From contig CAZKOB010000092.1 of NCBI GenBank assembly GCA_964554265.1, positions 1 to 14,736 of the forward strand: a stretch of DNA of 14,736 nt, given 5' to 3'. The notes beneath the pieces were generated by a model. That model saw only the letters and a list, made by a program, of their open reading frames with translations. It searched no databases and was not told the DNA's origin. This DNA is from RGIG8745 sp964554265. Its GTDB lineage: Bacteria; Bacteroidota; Bacteroidia; Bacteroidales; Bacteroidaceae. Each line of letters starts with the position of its first letter. The stretch's first letter is position 1. A program made the position numbers and the translations under genes. This document shows positions 1 to 7,769 of this stretch, in pieces.

Positions 1-23
1 TTTCTGATTAGAATATTTTGGAA

Positions 24-31
24 TACTTTTG
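24..31 (+). promoter_or_regulatory. Bacteroidetes-type -7 promoter element upstream of the ECF sigma gene
   Basis: TACTTTTG is an exact match to the Bacteroidetes -7 consensus TAnnTTTG. Transcription would start near 37-40, giving a leader of about 20 nt before the ATG at 57. The -33 region would fall at the very edge of the window (TTTCTG at 1-6 is only a partial match), so half of the promoter cannot be judged. It would drive the sigma/anti-sigma/SusC/SusD operon. Confidence 0.55.
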
Positions 32-56
32 TGCCGAATTTGTAATTATTTGTATC

Positions 57-602
57 ATGCGTTCTTTTGACACTCTTCATACGGCATTCTCTTCGCTTTA
101 TTTGCAATATGCAGATGTCCTTCTGTCTTATGGCTATGGCCTTGGCTACGAGAAGGAGGATATAGAGGATGCAATGCAAGATGTTTTTTTTAGTCTTTAT
201 ACTAAGAACCCCACGCTTGAAGGTATAAGTAATATAAAATTCTATTTGTTTTATGGCTTGAAGAATCGTTTGCTTAATTCTGCGAGAAACAAGAGAACCG
301 GAAGGATTGTAGATATTGAAGAGGTAGACTTTATTGCAGAAGTCTCTATTAGTGATGAGATAATTGCAGATGAAGAACATAGAGCTGTAAAAGAACGTGT
401 GGAAAGGTTTTTGTCTACATTGACAAGCAGGCAGCGTGAAGCCATATATTTGAGATATATCAGTGAATTGGAGTATGACGATATAGCTTCTCTGTTAAAT
501 ATGACAAAACCTTCTGTACGTAATCTGGTGTCTCGTGCTTTGAAGGAAATGCGTGAAAATATGCCTGATATGCAACTTTTCTCTCTTATTTTGATGATAT
601 AA
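57..602 (+). CDS. ECF-type RNA polymerase sigma-70 factor (FecI-like, SusCD-associated)
   Basis: This is a cytoplasmic extracytoplasmic-function sigma factor of 181 aa, a usual size for the family. Residues about 10-75 look like region 2: the acidic EKEDIEDAMQDVFFSLY stretch (typical of region 2.2) followed by FYLFYGLKNRLLN. Residues about 115-170 look like region 4 with a helix-turn-helix (LTSRQREAIYLRYISELEYD, then DIASLLNMTKPSVRNLVSRA). I start at the ATG at 57 because the open frame further upstream (from a TTG at 18) would run over the -7 promoter element and adds residues not seen in the family. A FecR-type anti-sigma gene follows after 37 nt and a STN-bearing SusC after that, the standard arrangement for trans-envelope signalling. 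It probably activates this operon; the inducing ligand is unknown. Confidence 0.93.
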   Translation: MRSFDTLHTAFSSLYLQYADVLLSYGYGLGYEKEDIEDAMQDVFFSLYTKNPTLEGISNIKFYLFYGLKNRLLNSARNKRTGRIVDIEEVDFIAEVSISDEIIADEEHRAVKERVERFLSTLTSRQREAIYLRYISELEYDDIASLLNMTKPSVRNLVSRALKEMRENMPDMQLFSLILMI

Positions 603-639
603 ACGCTGTTTATGTGTCTTTGTGTAAAAGCAATGGACA

Positions 640-1722
640 ATGAACAGGTTTGAAGATTTTTTTAATGATAAACAGTATCATGAACTGATGGACGATTTGT
701 CCTCGGTCAGGATTAATGATTTCAGATTTACGGAAGAAGAGAAGCGTAGAGGTTTGGAACGGCTTCAAAAGCGTATGAGGCGTTATGATTTGTTGAAAAT
801 AGGCAGTCGTTGGGCTGTTGCAGCTTCTGTATTGCTTGTAGCGACAATAGGGGGATGGGTGTATGTCAATGAAATAGGCTGTAAGGATGAGATTGTACGG
901 GTTGTTCCGGCAGATAATGAGATACTTCTTACTATGTCAGACGGATTCTCCATGAATCTTCATAATAAAAGCGAACTTGTTTGTGCGGCAGATGGCAATA
1001 TCTCTGTGAATGGAAAGGGACAGGATGTTTTTGCGGCAGAAGACAAAGCCGGCATCTCCGGAAGTGATGCCGGCAATACAGTGAACGACAAACCATACAG
1101 ACTTGTCGTTCCGGATGGTAAGCGTACCTCTGTCCGTCTTGCAGACGGAAGTCGTCTTTGGATAAATTCCGGTTCAGAAGTAGAATTTCCTGTTTGTTTC
1201 AAAGGAAAAGAACGATGCATAAAAGTCGATGGCGAGATTTACATTGAGGTGGCGCATAATGCAGATCAGCCATTCCGTGTACAGACTTCTGATTTTGATG
1301 TGAAAGTGCTTGGTACCAAGTTCGGTATTACAGCTTATAGTTATAGCGAAACGGCGAATGTCGTATTGTCAGAAGGAGCTGTCGTCGTAGAGTCTCCGGA
1401 CCATGCTGCTATTTCTTTATCTCCTTCTCAGTTGTTGACATTTAGCGAAGGGGCATTTAAGATAGACACCGTAGATCCTTATACATATATTTCTTGGAAG
1501 GATGATCTTCTTTATTTTACAGGAACACCAATAAGTGAAGTTCTTCAGCGTCTTTCCCATCAGTATGCGGTGAATATCTCTTGTAGTACGTCTGTAGCAA
1601 AAGAGCGTCTTTACGGAAAATTGGTGCTTGAGGAACATATAGAGGATGTTCTTGACAATCTTTCTGTTATTTCTTCAATAAGGTATACAGTCAAGGACAA
1701 TAAGATTATAGTGGATAATTGA
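640..1722 (+). CDS. FecR-family anti-sigma factor, single-pass inner-membrane protein
   Basis: This protein should hold the upstream ECF sigma factor in check and release it when the STN domain of the cognate transporter signals across the periplasm. Visible order in 360 aa: an N-terminal cytoplasmic part of about 57 residues that would bind sigma; one transmembrane helix at about 58-76 (WAVAASVLLVATIGGWVYV); a periplasmic FecR domain at about 157-251 with the typical LVVPDGKRTSVRLADGSRLW start and VLGTKFGI motif; and a C-terminal DUF4974-like domain at about 290-358 (LYFTGTPISEVLQRLSHQYA), the STN-like fold common in Bacteroidetes FecR proteins. Length and order are normal for the family. 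It begins 37 nt after the sigma gene and ends 25 nt before the transporter gene, so all three are probably co-transcribed. Confidence 0.93.
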   Translation: MNRFEDFFNDKQYHELMDDLSSVRINDFRFTEEEKRRGLERLQKRMRRYDLLKIGSRWAVAASVLLVATIGGWVYVNEIGCKDEIVRVVPADNEILLTMSDGFSMNLHNKSELVCAADGNISVNGKGQDVFAAEDKAGISGSDAGNTVNDKPYRLVVPDGKRTSVRLADGSRLWINSGSEVEFPVCFKGKERCIKVDGEIYIEVAHNADQPFRVQTSDFDVKVLGTKFGITAYSYSETANVVLSEGAVVVESPDHAAISLSPSQLLTFSEGAFKIDTVDPYTYISWKDDLLYFTGTPISEVLQRLSHQYAVNISCSTSVAKERLYGKLVLEEHIEDVLDNLSVISSIRYTVKDNKIIVDN

Positions 1723-1747
1723 TTTATAAACTAAATAAAATACGACA

Positions 1748-4700
1748 TTGAAAACCCGAAAATTTACAAAACTGAAATTGTCCATTGTGTTTCTGTTGAT
1801 AGGAGTAGCTCTGCCTCTCCATGCACAAAAGAACATTACGCTTTTAGCTTCAAATCAGACCATTGTGAATGTTTTTCATGAGGTTGAACAGTCCGGTGAC
1901 TACGTGTTCTTATTTGACGAGAATGTAAGGCCGGCTTTATTGCGGAGAGTAGATATAAATGCCAAGCAATGGACCATTGATGCTGTCATGGACCATCTTC
2001 TCCGTGGTACGAATCTTAAGTATAAAGTTTCACAGAGGCAAGTGCTTGTTTATCTTTCGACTTCGTCAGTACCGGGTAACCTGCCTGCCACTCAGCTATT
2101 CTTGGCAGAAGGAACTGTTTATGATGAGAACGGGGAGGAAATGATGAATGCCAATATTTTTGTGATGGATGCGGAAGTTGGAACGGTTACTGACAGTAAT
2201 GGGCGTTTTTCCATACGTGTGCCGTCACCAGAGTCAAAGCTGCGCATTACTTTCGTTGGATATGATGTGTTGGAAGTAACTGCTCTGCAAGCGAAAAAGG
2301 GGGTGTCCATGAAGCCGATGCTTAACGGATTGTCAGAAGTGAAAATAGTGGCAGACGGCTACAATAAGATTGACAAGCGATTGTCTGCCAGCTCAACCTT
2401 TACCATTAAGCCGGAGGATTTTATGATTCAAAACACTCCGACACTCTCCAATATGTTGCAGGGAGTTGTTCCCGGACTTTCTGTTGTAACTCCGTCAGGT
2501 TCTCCTAATGCAGCCCCGAGAATGCGTATTCGAGGTTCATCGACCATTCATGGCGATGCAGCTCCCGTATGGGTGATAGACGGGGTTATTTGGGAAGAAC
2601 CTGTCAATGTCACCAATGATGAAGTCAACGCTATTCTGCGAGGAAATGCCAGCCTTGACCAAGTAAATGAAAATGCCAGTCTTTCGCTTTTGGGTAATGC
2701 TATCACAGGACTTAATCCGCATGACATTGAAAGTATCACTTTCCTGAAGGATGCTTCTGCTACGGCTATCTATGGTACTCGGGCTGCTAATGGTGTGATA
2801 GTTGTTACCACAAAAGGAGGTAAAGAAGGTAAGAATGCCTTCAATTTCTCCTCTTCAATAGGATTTACCTCCCGTCCTCAGTATTCTGATTATAATATGA
2901 TGAATTCCAAAGAGCGTATTCAACTCTCAAAAGATATGGTAGAGAATGGTTATGTGTTTGATATTCATCCATATTCAACCGGATTTGAAGGTGCCTTGTT
3001 TGATTTGTACGACAAAAAAATTACAGATGATGAGTTTGCCGCACGTGTAACGGAGTTGGAAACACGTAATACTGATTGGTTCAAGAAATTGTTCCGTAAC
3101 TCCATCAATCAGGATTATAATGTAAATTATTCCGGAGGTAACGGACAGACACGTTATTATACAAGTTTTGGATATTCAGATTCTAAAGGCTCTTCTAAAG
3201 GCGATGAAATGCGCCGTTATAACATGAATATGAGTCTGGATACACGTTTGTTCAATTTCCTGCAAGTTTCTTCCAAGTTGATGTTTTCAGACCGTGAGTC
3301 GAAAGGCTTTTATATGGTGAATCCTTTTGATTATGCCATTTATGCATCTCGCACGCTTGCGCTTGATGAATATTACACTCAGGCACAGACGAGAGTGGAG
3401 GGGACTAACAATAATTATATGTTGAAATATAATATTTTCAACGAATTGGAACATACTTCAAATGTCACTAAAGTACAGCAAGTCAACGCACAGGTTAGTC
3501 TGCGCGGAAATATCATGCAAGGACTTGCAGCTGAGGGACTTTTCAGCTACAATATTTCAAGCACAAATCAGAAACAGTGGGCAGATGAATACTCTTACTA
3601 TATTGCCGGTATCAGAGGATATGAAATAGGAGAAGTTCTTTCTGGTAGTGCCGATGAACTTGCCTCTCAGTTGCCTAAAGGCGGTATACTCTTGAATGAT
3701 GACCAGAAACAAAAGACCTGGACTGCTCGCTTCCTATTGAATTACAACAAGTCTTTTGGCTTGGATCATGTTATTCAGGTTATGGTAGGATATGAAGCTC
3801 GCTCAAACTACTATGATGGGCTGAAAACTCAGGAGTATGGCTATTTTCCGGATAGAGGGAATAAAGTCTCTTTCGAATATAACAATCAGTATTCCGGTTC
3901 TACAGACTGGCATAGCTCCCTTGACAAGCATACTGCCACTCTGACCAGTACGCTCAATAATACAGTGTCGGAATTTGGTACATTTGTCTATAGCTATAAG
4001 AACAGATATATTCTGAACGCTAATTTGCGAATGGATGCTTCAAATCGTTTTGGTCAATATACGAATCATAAGTTTCTTCCTGTATGGAGTACGGCATTGC
4101 GATGGAACATTGCGGAAGAGAGCAGGATTCCGAAATTTGTCAATGAGCTCAGTCTGCGAGGCTCGTACGGTATGCAGGGAAACATTCCGACAATGGTAGG
4201 TCCTAATCTGGTTGTCCGTTATCCTTCTATGATTGTGAACCGCTGGTCTGGTGAATATCAATTGCAGATAAGCCGTCTTCCTTATCCTGATCTGCGGTGG
4301 GAAAAAACTGCCACTTATAATTTAGGTCTTGACTGGTCCTTTCTTAATGGAAGAATATCAGGAACAGCTGATTATTACTGCAAGAAAGGCACGGACATTT
4401 TGTTCTTGCTTCCTGTCGGTCTGGAATATGGACAGGAAAATGTATATCGTAATGGGGCTGACTTGAAGAATTATGGTATGGAACTTTCCATGACTTTTAT
4501 CCCTATACGAACAAAAGATCTGGAATGGTCCATCACCCCTATATGGTCTAAGAATACAAACCGCGTGGCGAATGTCCTGAAACAGGAATATACAGTCGAA
4601 GACTATCTTTCCGGCAATGCCTATGAAGAGGGGAAACCGGTCAATGCCATATATTCATGGAAGTTCACAGGATTGGATCCTGAAACCGGTTATGCCACAT

Positions 4701-5332
4701 TTGCCAATACAGCAAAATCGGAATCTGCACTTGGCGAACAGATGGATGTTAAGGATATTCTTGTCTATTCCGGTTCAAAAGACCCGAAATTCAGCGGAGG
4801 TTTCTCCACGATGGTTCGCTGGAAACAATGGACATTTAACTCCATGTGGGCTTTCCAATGGGGAAACGTCGTCCGTCTTAATTATATGTTCGAAGGGAAT
4901 AATCTTATGCCGCAACCTTATGCCAATCTTAACCGTAAGTTGTTGAAGGCTTGGAGACAGCCGGGGGATGAGGCCTTCACCAATATTCCGGGTTTTAACC
5001 GTACGGGACAGTCAGACTATTCATTGTATTATAACACAACGACAAACGGTGTACGTTCTTCGTCGTCTTATTCTATGTACAACTATTCTGATATAAGAAT
5101 TGTAAAAGGCGATTTTCTGCGTTGCCGTAATCTCAGCCTCTCATACAGTTTTCCTTATAAAAAGATAAGCCAATGGGGTATCAATGCATTGTCGCTTTCG
5201 CTCAATGTGACCAATCCGTTCACGTTCTGCTCTTCACGATTTGAGGGACAGGACCCGGAAATACAAGGAACAGGCACGACAGCCATGCCTATCACACAAA
5301 CCTACACTTTCTCACTCAATATAAGTTTGTAA
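1748..5332 (+). CDS. SusC/RagA-type TonB-dependent outer-membrane transporter with N-terminal STN signalling domain
   Basis: This 1194-aa outer-membrane beta-barrel should import a ligand captured with SusD, powered by TonB/ExbBD. Domains in order: signal peptide at 1-26 (cleavage after LHA); STN domain at about 30-105, the periplasmic module that contacts FecR anti-sigma factors; carboxypeptidase-regulatory-like beta-sandwich at about 118-192; plug at about 205-358 with the SusC signature KDASATAIYGTRAANG (334-349) and VIVVTTKGG; then the barrel, ending in TFSLNISL, a typical terminal beta-strand. The STN domain explains why it is longer than ordinary SusC proteins and ties it to the sigma/FecR pair. 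The start is a TTG at 1748: an in-frame stop lies at 1736, no in-frame ATG precedes the signal peptide, and the first internal Met is residue 81. SusD follows after 7 nt. The substrate cannot be read from sequence. Confidence 0.96.
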   Translation: MKTRKFTKLKLSIVFLLIGVALPLHAQKNITLLASNQTIVNVFHEVEQSGDYVFLFDENVRPALLRRVDINAKQWTIDAVMDHLLRGTNLKYKVSQRQVLVYLSTSSVPGNLPATQLFLAEGTVYDENGEEMMNANIFVMDAEVGTVTDSNGRFSIRVPSPESKLRITFVGYDVLEVTALQAKKGVSMKPMLNGLSEVKIVADGYNKIDKRLSASSTFTIKPEDFMIQNTPTLSNMLQGVVPGLSVVTPSGSPNAAPRMRIRGSSTIHGDAAPVWVIDGVIWEEPVNVTNDEVNAILRGNASLDQVNENASLSLLGNAITGLNPHDIESITFLKDASATAIYGTRAANGVIVVTTKGGKEGKNAFNFSSSIGFTSRPQYSDYNMMNSKERIQLSKDMVENGYVFDIHPYSTGFEGALFDLYDKKITDDEFAARVTELETRNTDWFKKLFRNSINQDYNVNYSGGNGQTRYYTSFGYSDSKGSSKGDEMRRYNMNMSLDTRLFNFLQVSSKLMFSDRESKGFYMVNPFDYAIYASRTLALDEYYTQAQTRVEGTNNNYMLKYNIFNELEHTSNVTKVQQVNAQVSLRGNIMQGLAAEGLFSYNISSTNQKQWADEYSYYIAGIRGYEIGEVLSGSADELASQLPKGGILLNDDQKQKTWTARFLLNYNKSFGLDHVIQVMVGYEARSNYYDGLKTQEYGYFPDRGNKVSFEYNNQYSGSTDWHSSLDKHTATLTSTLNNTVSEFGTFVYSYKNRYILNANLRMDASNRFGQYTNHKFLPVWSTALRWNIAEESRIPKFVNELSLRGSYGMQGNIPTMVGPNLVVRYPSMIVNRWSGEYQLQISRLPYPDLRWEKTATYNLGLDWSFLNGRISGTADYYCKKGTDILFLLPVGLEYGQENVYRNGADLKNYGMELSMTFIPIRTKDLEWSITPIWSKNTNRVANVLKQEYTVEDYLSGNAYEEGKPVNAIYSWKFTGLDPETGYATFANTAKSESALGEQMDVKDILVYSGSKDPKFSGGFSTMVRWKQWTFNSMWAFQWGNVVRLNYMFEGNNLMPQPYANLNRKLLKAWRQPGDEAFTNIPGFNRTGQSDYSLYYNTTTNGVRSSSSYSMYNYSDIRIVKGDFLRCRNLSLSYSFPYKKISQWGINALSLSLNVTNPFTFCSSRFEGQDPEIQGTGTTAMPITQTYTFSLNISL

Positions 5333-5339
5333 CAAGATT

Positions 5340-6785
5340 ATGAAAAGAATCAATTCCATATTGCTGACGACACTTGCCGTTGCCTTTATATCGTGCGGAG
5401 ATTTTCTGGAAGAAGTCTCTCAAGATGAGTTTGAGCCAAAGACAACCAATTCTTTCATCGAGCTGATGAACGGAGAGGGATACATATCCTCTCCTGTAGA
5501 CCCTATGACTTATATGATGGACGATGACGTGAATGGCTGCAAGTCGATGTTCTGGACTAATGCAATCCGTACACGTCAGGAAATTTTCTGCTGGCAACCG
5601 GACTTTTGGCGTCTCGAAGATGAATGCTCGGATTTACTTGCAAACATAAAGAACAGTTATCAGAACATTTATAAGGCAATATCCGTATGCAATATCATTG
5701 TTGAAAGGGCACCCAAAAGTCAGGGTACACAGGAAGAAAAGGATATTTGCTGCGGAGAGGCAAAAACAATGCGTGCGTTCTATTATTTACAACTGGTGAA
5801 TACGTATGCGCTTCCTTATAATGACTCGCAGACTTCACCGGAAACGAATCTTGGTGTGTCGTTGGTTACAGAGTCTGAGGTAAAAGAAACAGGAATGCCA
5901 CGTGCCACTGTGGCAAAGGTGTATGAGCAGATTATAAAGGATATAGAAGACGCTTGCGAACTTTTCGGCAACAATAAGACAGATCGTGGTAAGTATCGTG
6001 TGGCATATACGGCAGCCCATCTGTTGGCTTCGAGAATCTATCTGCATACAGAAAATTGGGAAAAGGTGGTTGAGCATGCCACAAAAGCTATGGCTGTCGC
6101 GCCTCCTTTGGCTAATCTCAACAGCTATACCATTGACAATATTTCATCTCCGACCAATGGAGTTATCTCTACGAAATTCCCGGAGGTTATCTTTGTTGGT
6201 GGTATGAAAGCCATGTCGGGTGCCTACAGTCTTATGGGAACACCCTACGGAGTAAGTACGGTTTTCGCCTCTACATTCTCTGTCATGGATTCTCGTATGA
6301 ATGTCTATTTGCAGCCCAGCGGATATGACTATCCTTACCGCATTTTCAAGATATGTGCTGACGAACATGAGTTTGTCTGGCGCACAGCGGAACTGTATCT
6401 GAATAGGGCTGAGGCATACTTTAATCTGTACAAGCAGGGAGACGTTGCTGCCGGACAGAAATGTGTGGATGACCTTGAATCCCTGATGGCAAAGCGTTAT
6501 TTGCGCCACACTCCGCCTGCTTGTTCTGATATAGACGCATTACAGGCATTGCTGCGTTCTGAGAGAAGAAAAGAACTTTGTTATGAAGGTTTCCGCTTTT
6601 TTGATTTGAAACGCTATGGAATGCCAAGTATCGAGCATGTCATGATAGGCGAAAACGGAGGAACCACCACTTACACACTTGAAGAACGTGATCCGGCTTA
6701 TTGTGTCCCTTTGCCAGACAAAGCACTTGACCATAATGAGAACCTGATACAGAACCCGTTGGCTGCGCGACGCATAGGAAGATAA
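5340..6785 (+). CDS. SusD/RagB-type surface lipoprotein (substrate-binding partner of the SusC protein)
   Basis: This should be a lipid-anchored outer-membrane protein that caps the SusC barrel and binds ligand. The 481-aa sequence has a lipoprotein signal ending in ISC with Cys19 as the acylation site, followed by GDFLEE, common in SusD proteins. Family marks include MRAFYYLQLVNTYALPYND in the N-terminal half, a TPR-like LNRAEAYFNLY helix, and the C-terminal block ERRKELCYEGFRFFDLKRYG with the closing PLPDKALDHNENLIQNP, the usual end of RagB/SusD proteins. The length is at the short end of normal. It starts 7 nt after the SusC stop. Ligand identity is unknown; some family members bind glycans while RagB of Porphyromonas binds peptides. 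Confidence 0.94.
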   Translation: MKRINSILLTTLAVAFISCGDFLEEVSQDEFEPKTTNSFIELMNGEGYISSPVDPMTYMMDDDVNGCKSMFWTNAIRTRQEIFCWQPDFWRLEDECSDLLANIKNSYQNIYKAISVCNIIVERAPKSQGTQEEKDICCGEAKTMRAFYYLQLVNTYALPYNDSQTSPETNLGVSLVTESEVKETGMPRATVAKVYEQIIKDIEDACELFGNNKTDRGKYRVAYTAAHLLASRIYLHTENWEKVVEHATKAMAVAPPLANLNSYTIDNISSPTNGVISTKFPEVIFVGGMKAMSGAYSLMGTPYGVSTVFASTFSVMDSRMNVYLQPSGYDYPYRIFKICADEHEFVWRTAELYLNRAEAYFNLYKQGDVAAGQKCVDDLESLMAKRYLRHTPPACSDIDALQALLRSERRKELCYEGFRFFDLKRYGMPSIEHVMIGENGGTTTYTLEERDPAYCVPLPDKALDHNENLIQNPLAARRIGR

Positions 6786-6830
6786 AGCCGTAATCCTACA
6801 TTTTGACTACATTCAAAAAAATAAATTTAT

Positions 6831-7769
6831 ATGAAAAACAAAGCTGAAAGCATAAAGGCGCAAATAAGAAACATATTTCTGTTCCTTTCTTTAATCGCTA
6901 CACCCATCCTGTTGTCCGGATTTTTGTTGTCGTGTTCCGATGATGACATCACAGCCTCTCCGGACAATTATCTCGTGGACTTTCCACAAGGGAATAATCC
7001 TTATGACATGGAGATAAGAGAAATATATGAAAAATACGGAACTCAGATGCTGTATCGGTTTAACGATGCGATGTTCCGTTGGCAGGTAACAGGAAGGCTC
7101 GACTATATCAGTACTGAAGGAGATGAACGGTATGTGGCGGAAGCAGTAGCCTTCATCAAGCACAACTGTCTCGACTTTTATAGTGATGACAGCCTGAAAT
7201 TGGTGCTGCCCTATCGCATCTATCTGGCAAAAAAATTGTCTCGTATATTTTCCTATTCAGGTAATAATATTTCTGGAAACCATGTAAGCTATACGGATAC
7301 AATTCCCGGTATTGCCGCTGTCAACGGATACTGCAACATCTGCTTCGGGTGTGCCAACAACCGGTTGGCAGGCTTGAGTGAGGACAGTCTGCAACTTGTC
7401 AAAGGTGAGTTGAATGCCTCACTGATTGCTTACGGATTGGAACAGGGAATATTCAAAGTGCCGGACACATTTACAAAGCTTGAATTCTCTAATGTAAACT
7501 GGAGCAATTTCGTTGGTGTCGGAGGTTACAACGCATTTGGCTTACTTGAATATATTGATGCCAAAAGTATGACTCCGGAGCAGGATTTTACGCTGTTTCT
7601 TAAATATCTTATAGCTTATCCTACCGATAAGTTTGAAGCCCGTTTCACTGTATCGGCTTTTGACACGTCCGGCCGTATAGCTCGGAAGGCAAAGATTGTT
7701 CGTGAATGGATGCAAAGCGAATATGGAATAGATTTGGTCCTGTTTGCAGATAAGAAAGTAATAAAATGA
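6831..7769 (+). CDS. Lipoprotein related to substrate-import-associated zinc metallohydrolases, lacking HExxH (probable pseudoenzyme)
   Basis: This 312-aa protein has a lipoprotein signal with lipobox LLSC (Cys35) followed by SDDD, so it is probably outer-membrane anchored. Several stretches resemble the Bacteroidetes zinc metallohydrolase lipoproteins that travel with SusCD pairs: YEKYGTQMLYRF (about 66-77), LPYRIYLAKKL (126-136), a segment ending VPDTFTKLEF..VNW (210-224), and the C-terminal KAKIVREWMQSEYGIDL (286-302). Where those enzymes carry HExxH, this one appears to have GELNA (192-196). The whole protein has only two histidines, at 111 and 151, so no HExxH zinc site is possible. It has a CxxCxxC cluster at Cys168, Cys171 and Cys174. 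It follows SusD by 45 nt and overlaps the next gene by 4 nt (ATGA), indicating translational coupling. Family membership is from memory of motifs, not a search. Confidence 0.7.
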   Translation: MKNKAESIKAQIRNIFLFLSLIATPILLSGFLLSCSDDDITASPDNYLVDFPQGNNPYDMEIREIYEKYGTQMLYRFNDAMFRWQVTGRLDYISTEGDERYVAEAVAFIKHNCLDFYSDDSLKLVLPYRIYLAKKLSRIFSYSGNNISGNHVSYTDTIPGIAAVNGYCNICFGCANNRLAGLSEDSLQLVKGELNASLIAYGLEQGIFKVPDTFTKLEFSNVNWSNFVGVGGYNAFGLLEYIDAKSMTPEQDFTLFLKYLIAYPTDKFEARFTVSAFDTSGRIARKAKIVREWMQSEYGIDLVLFADKKVIK

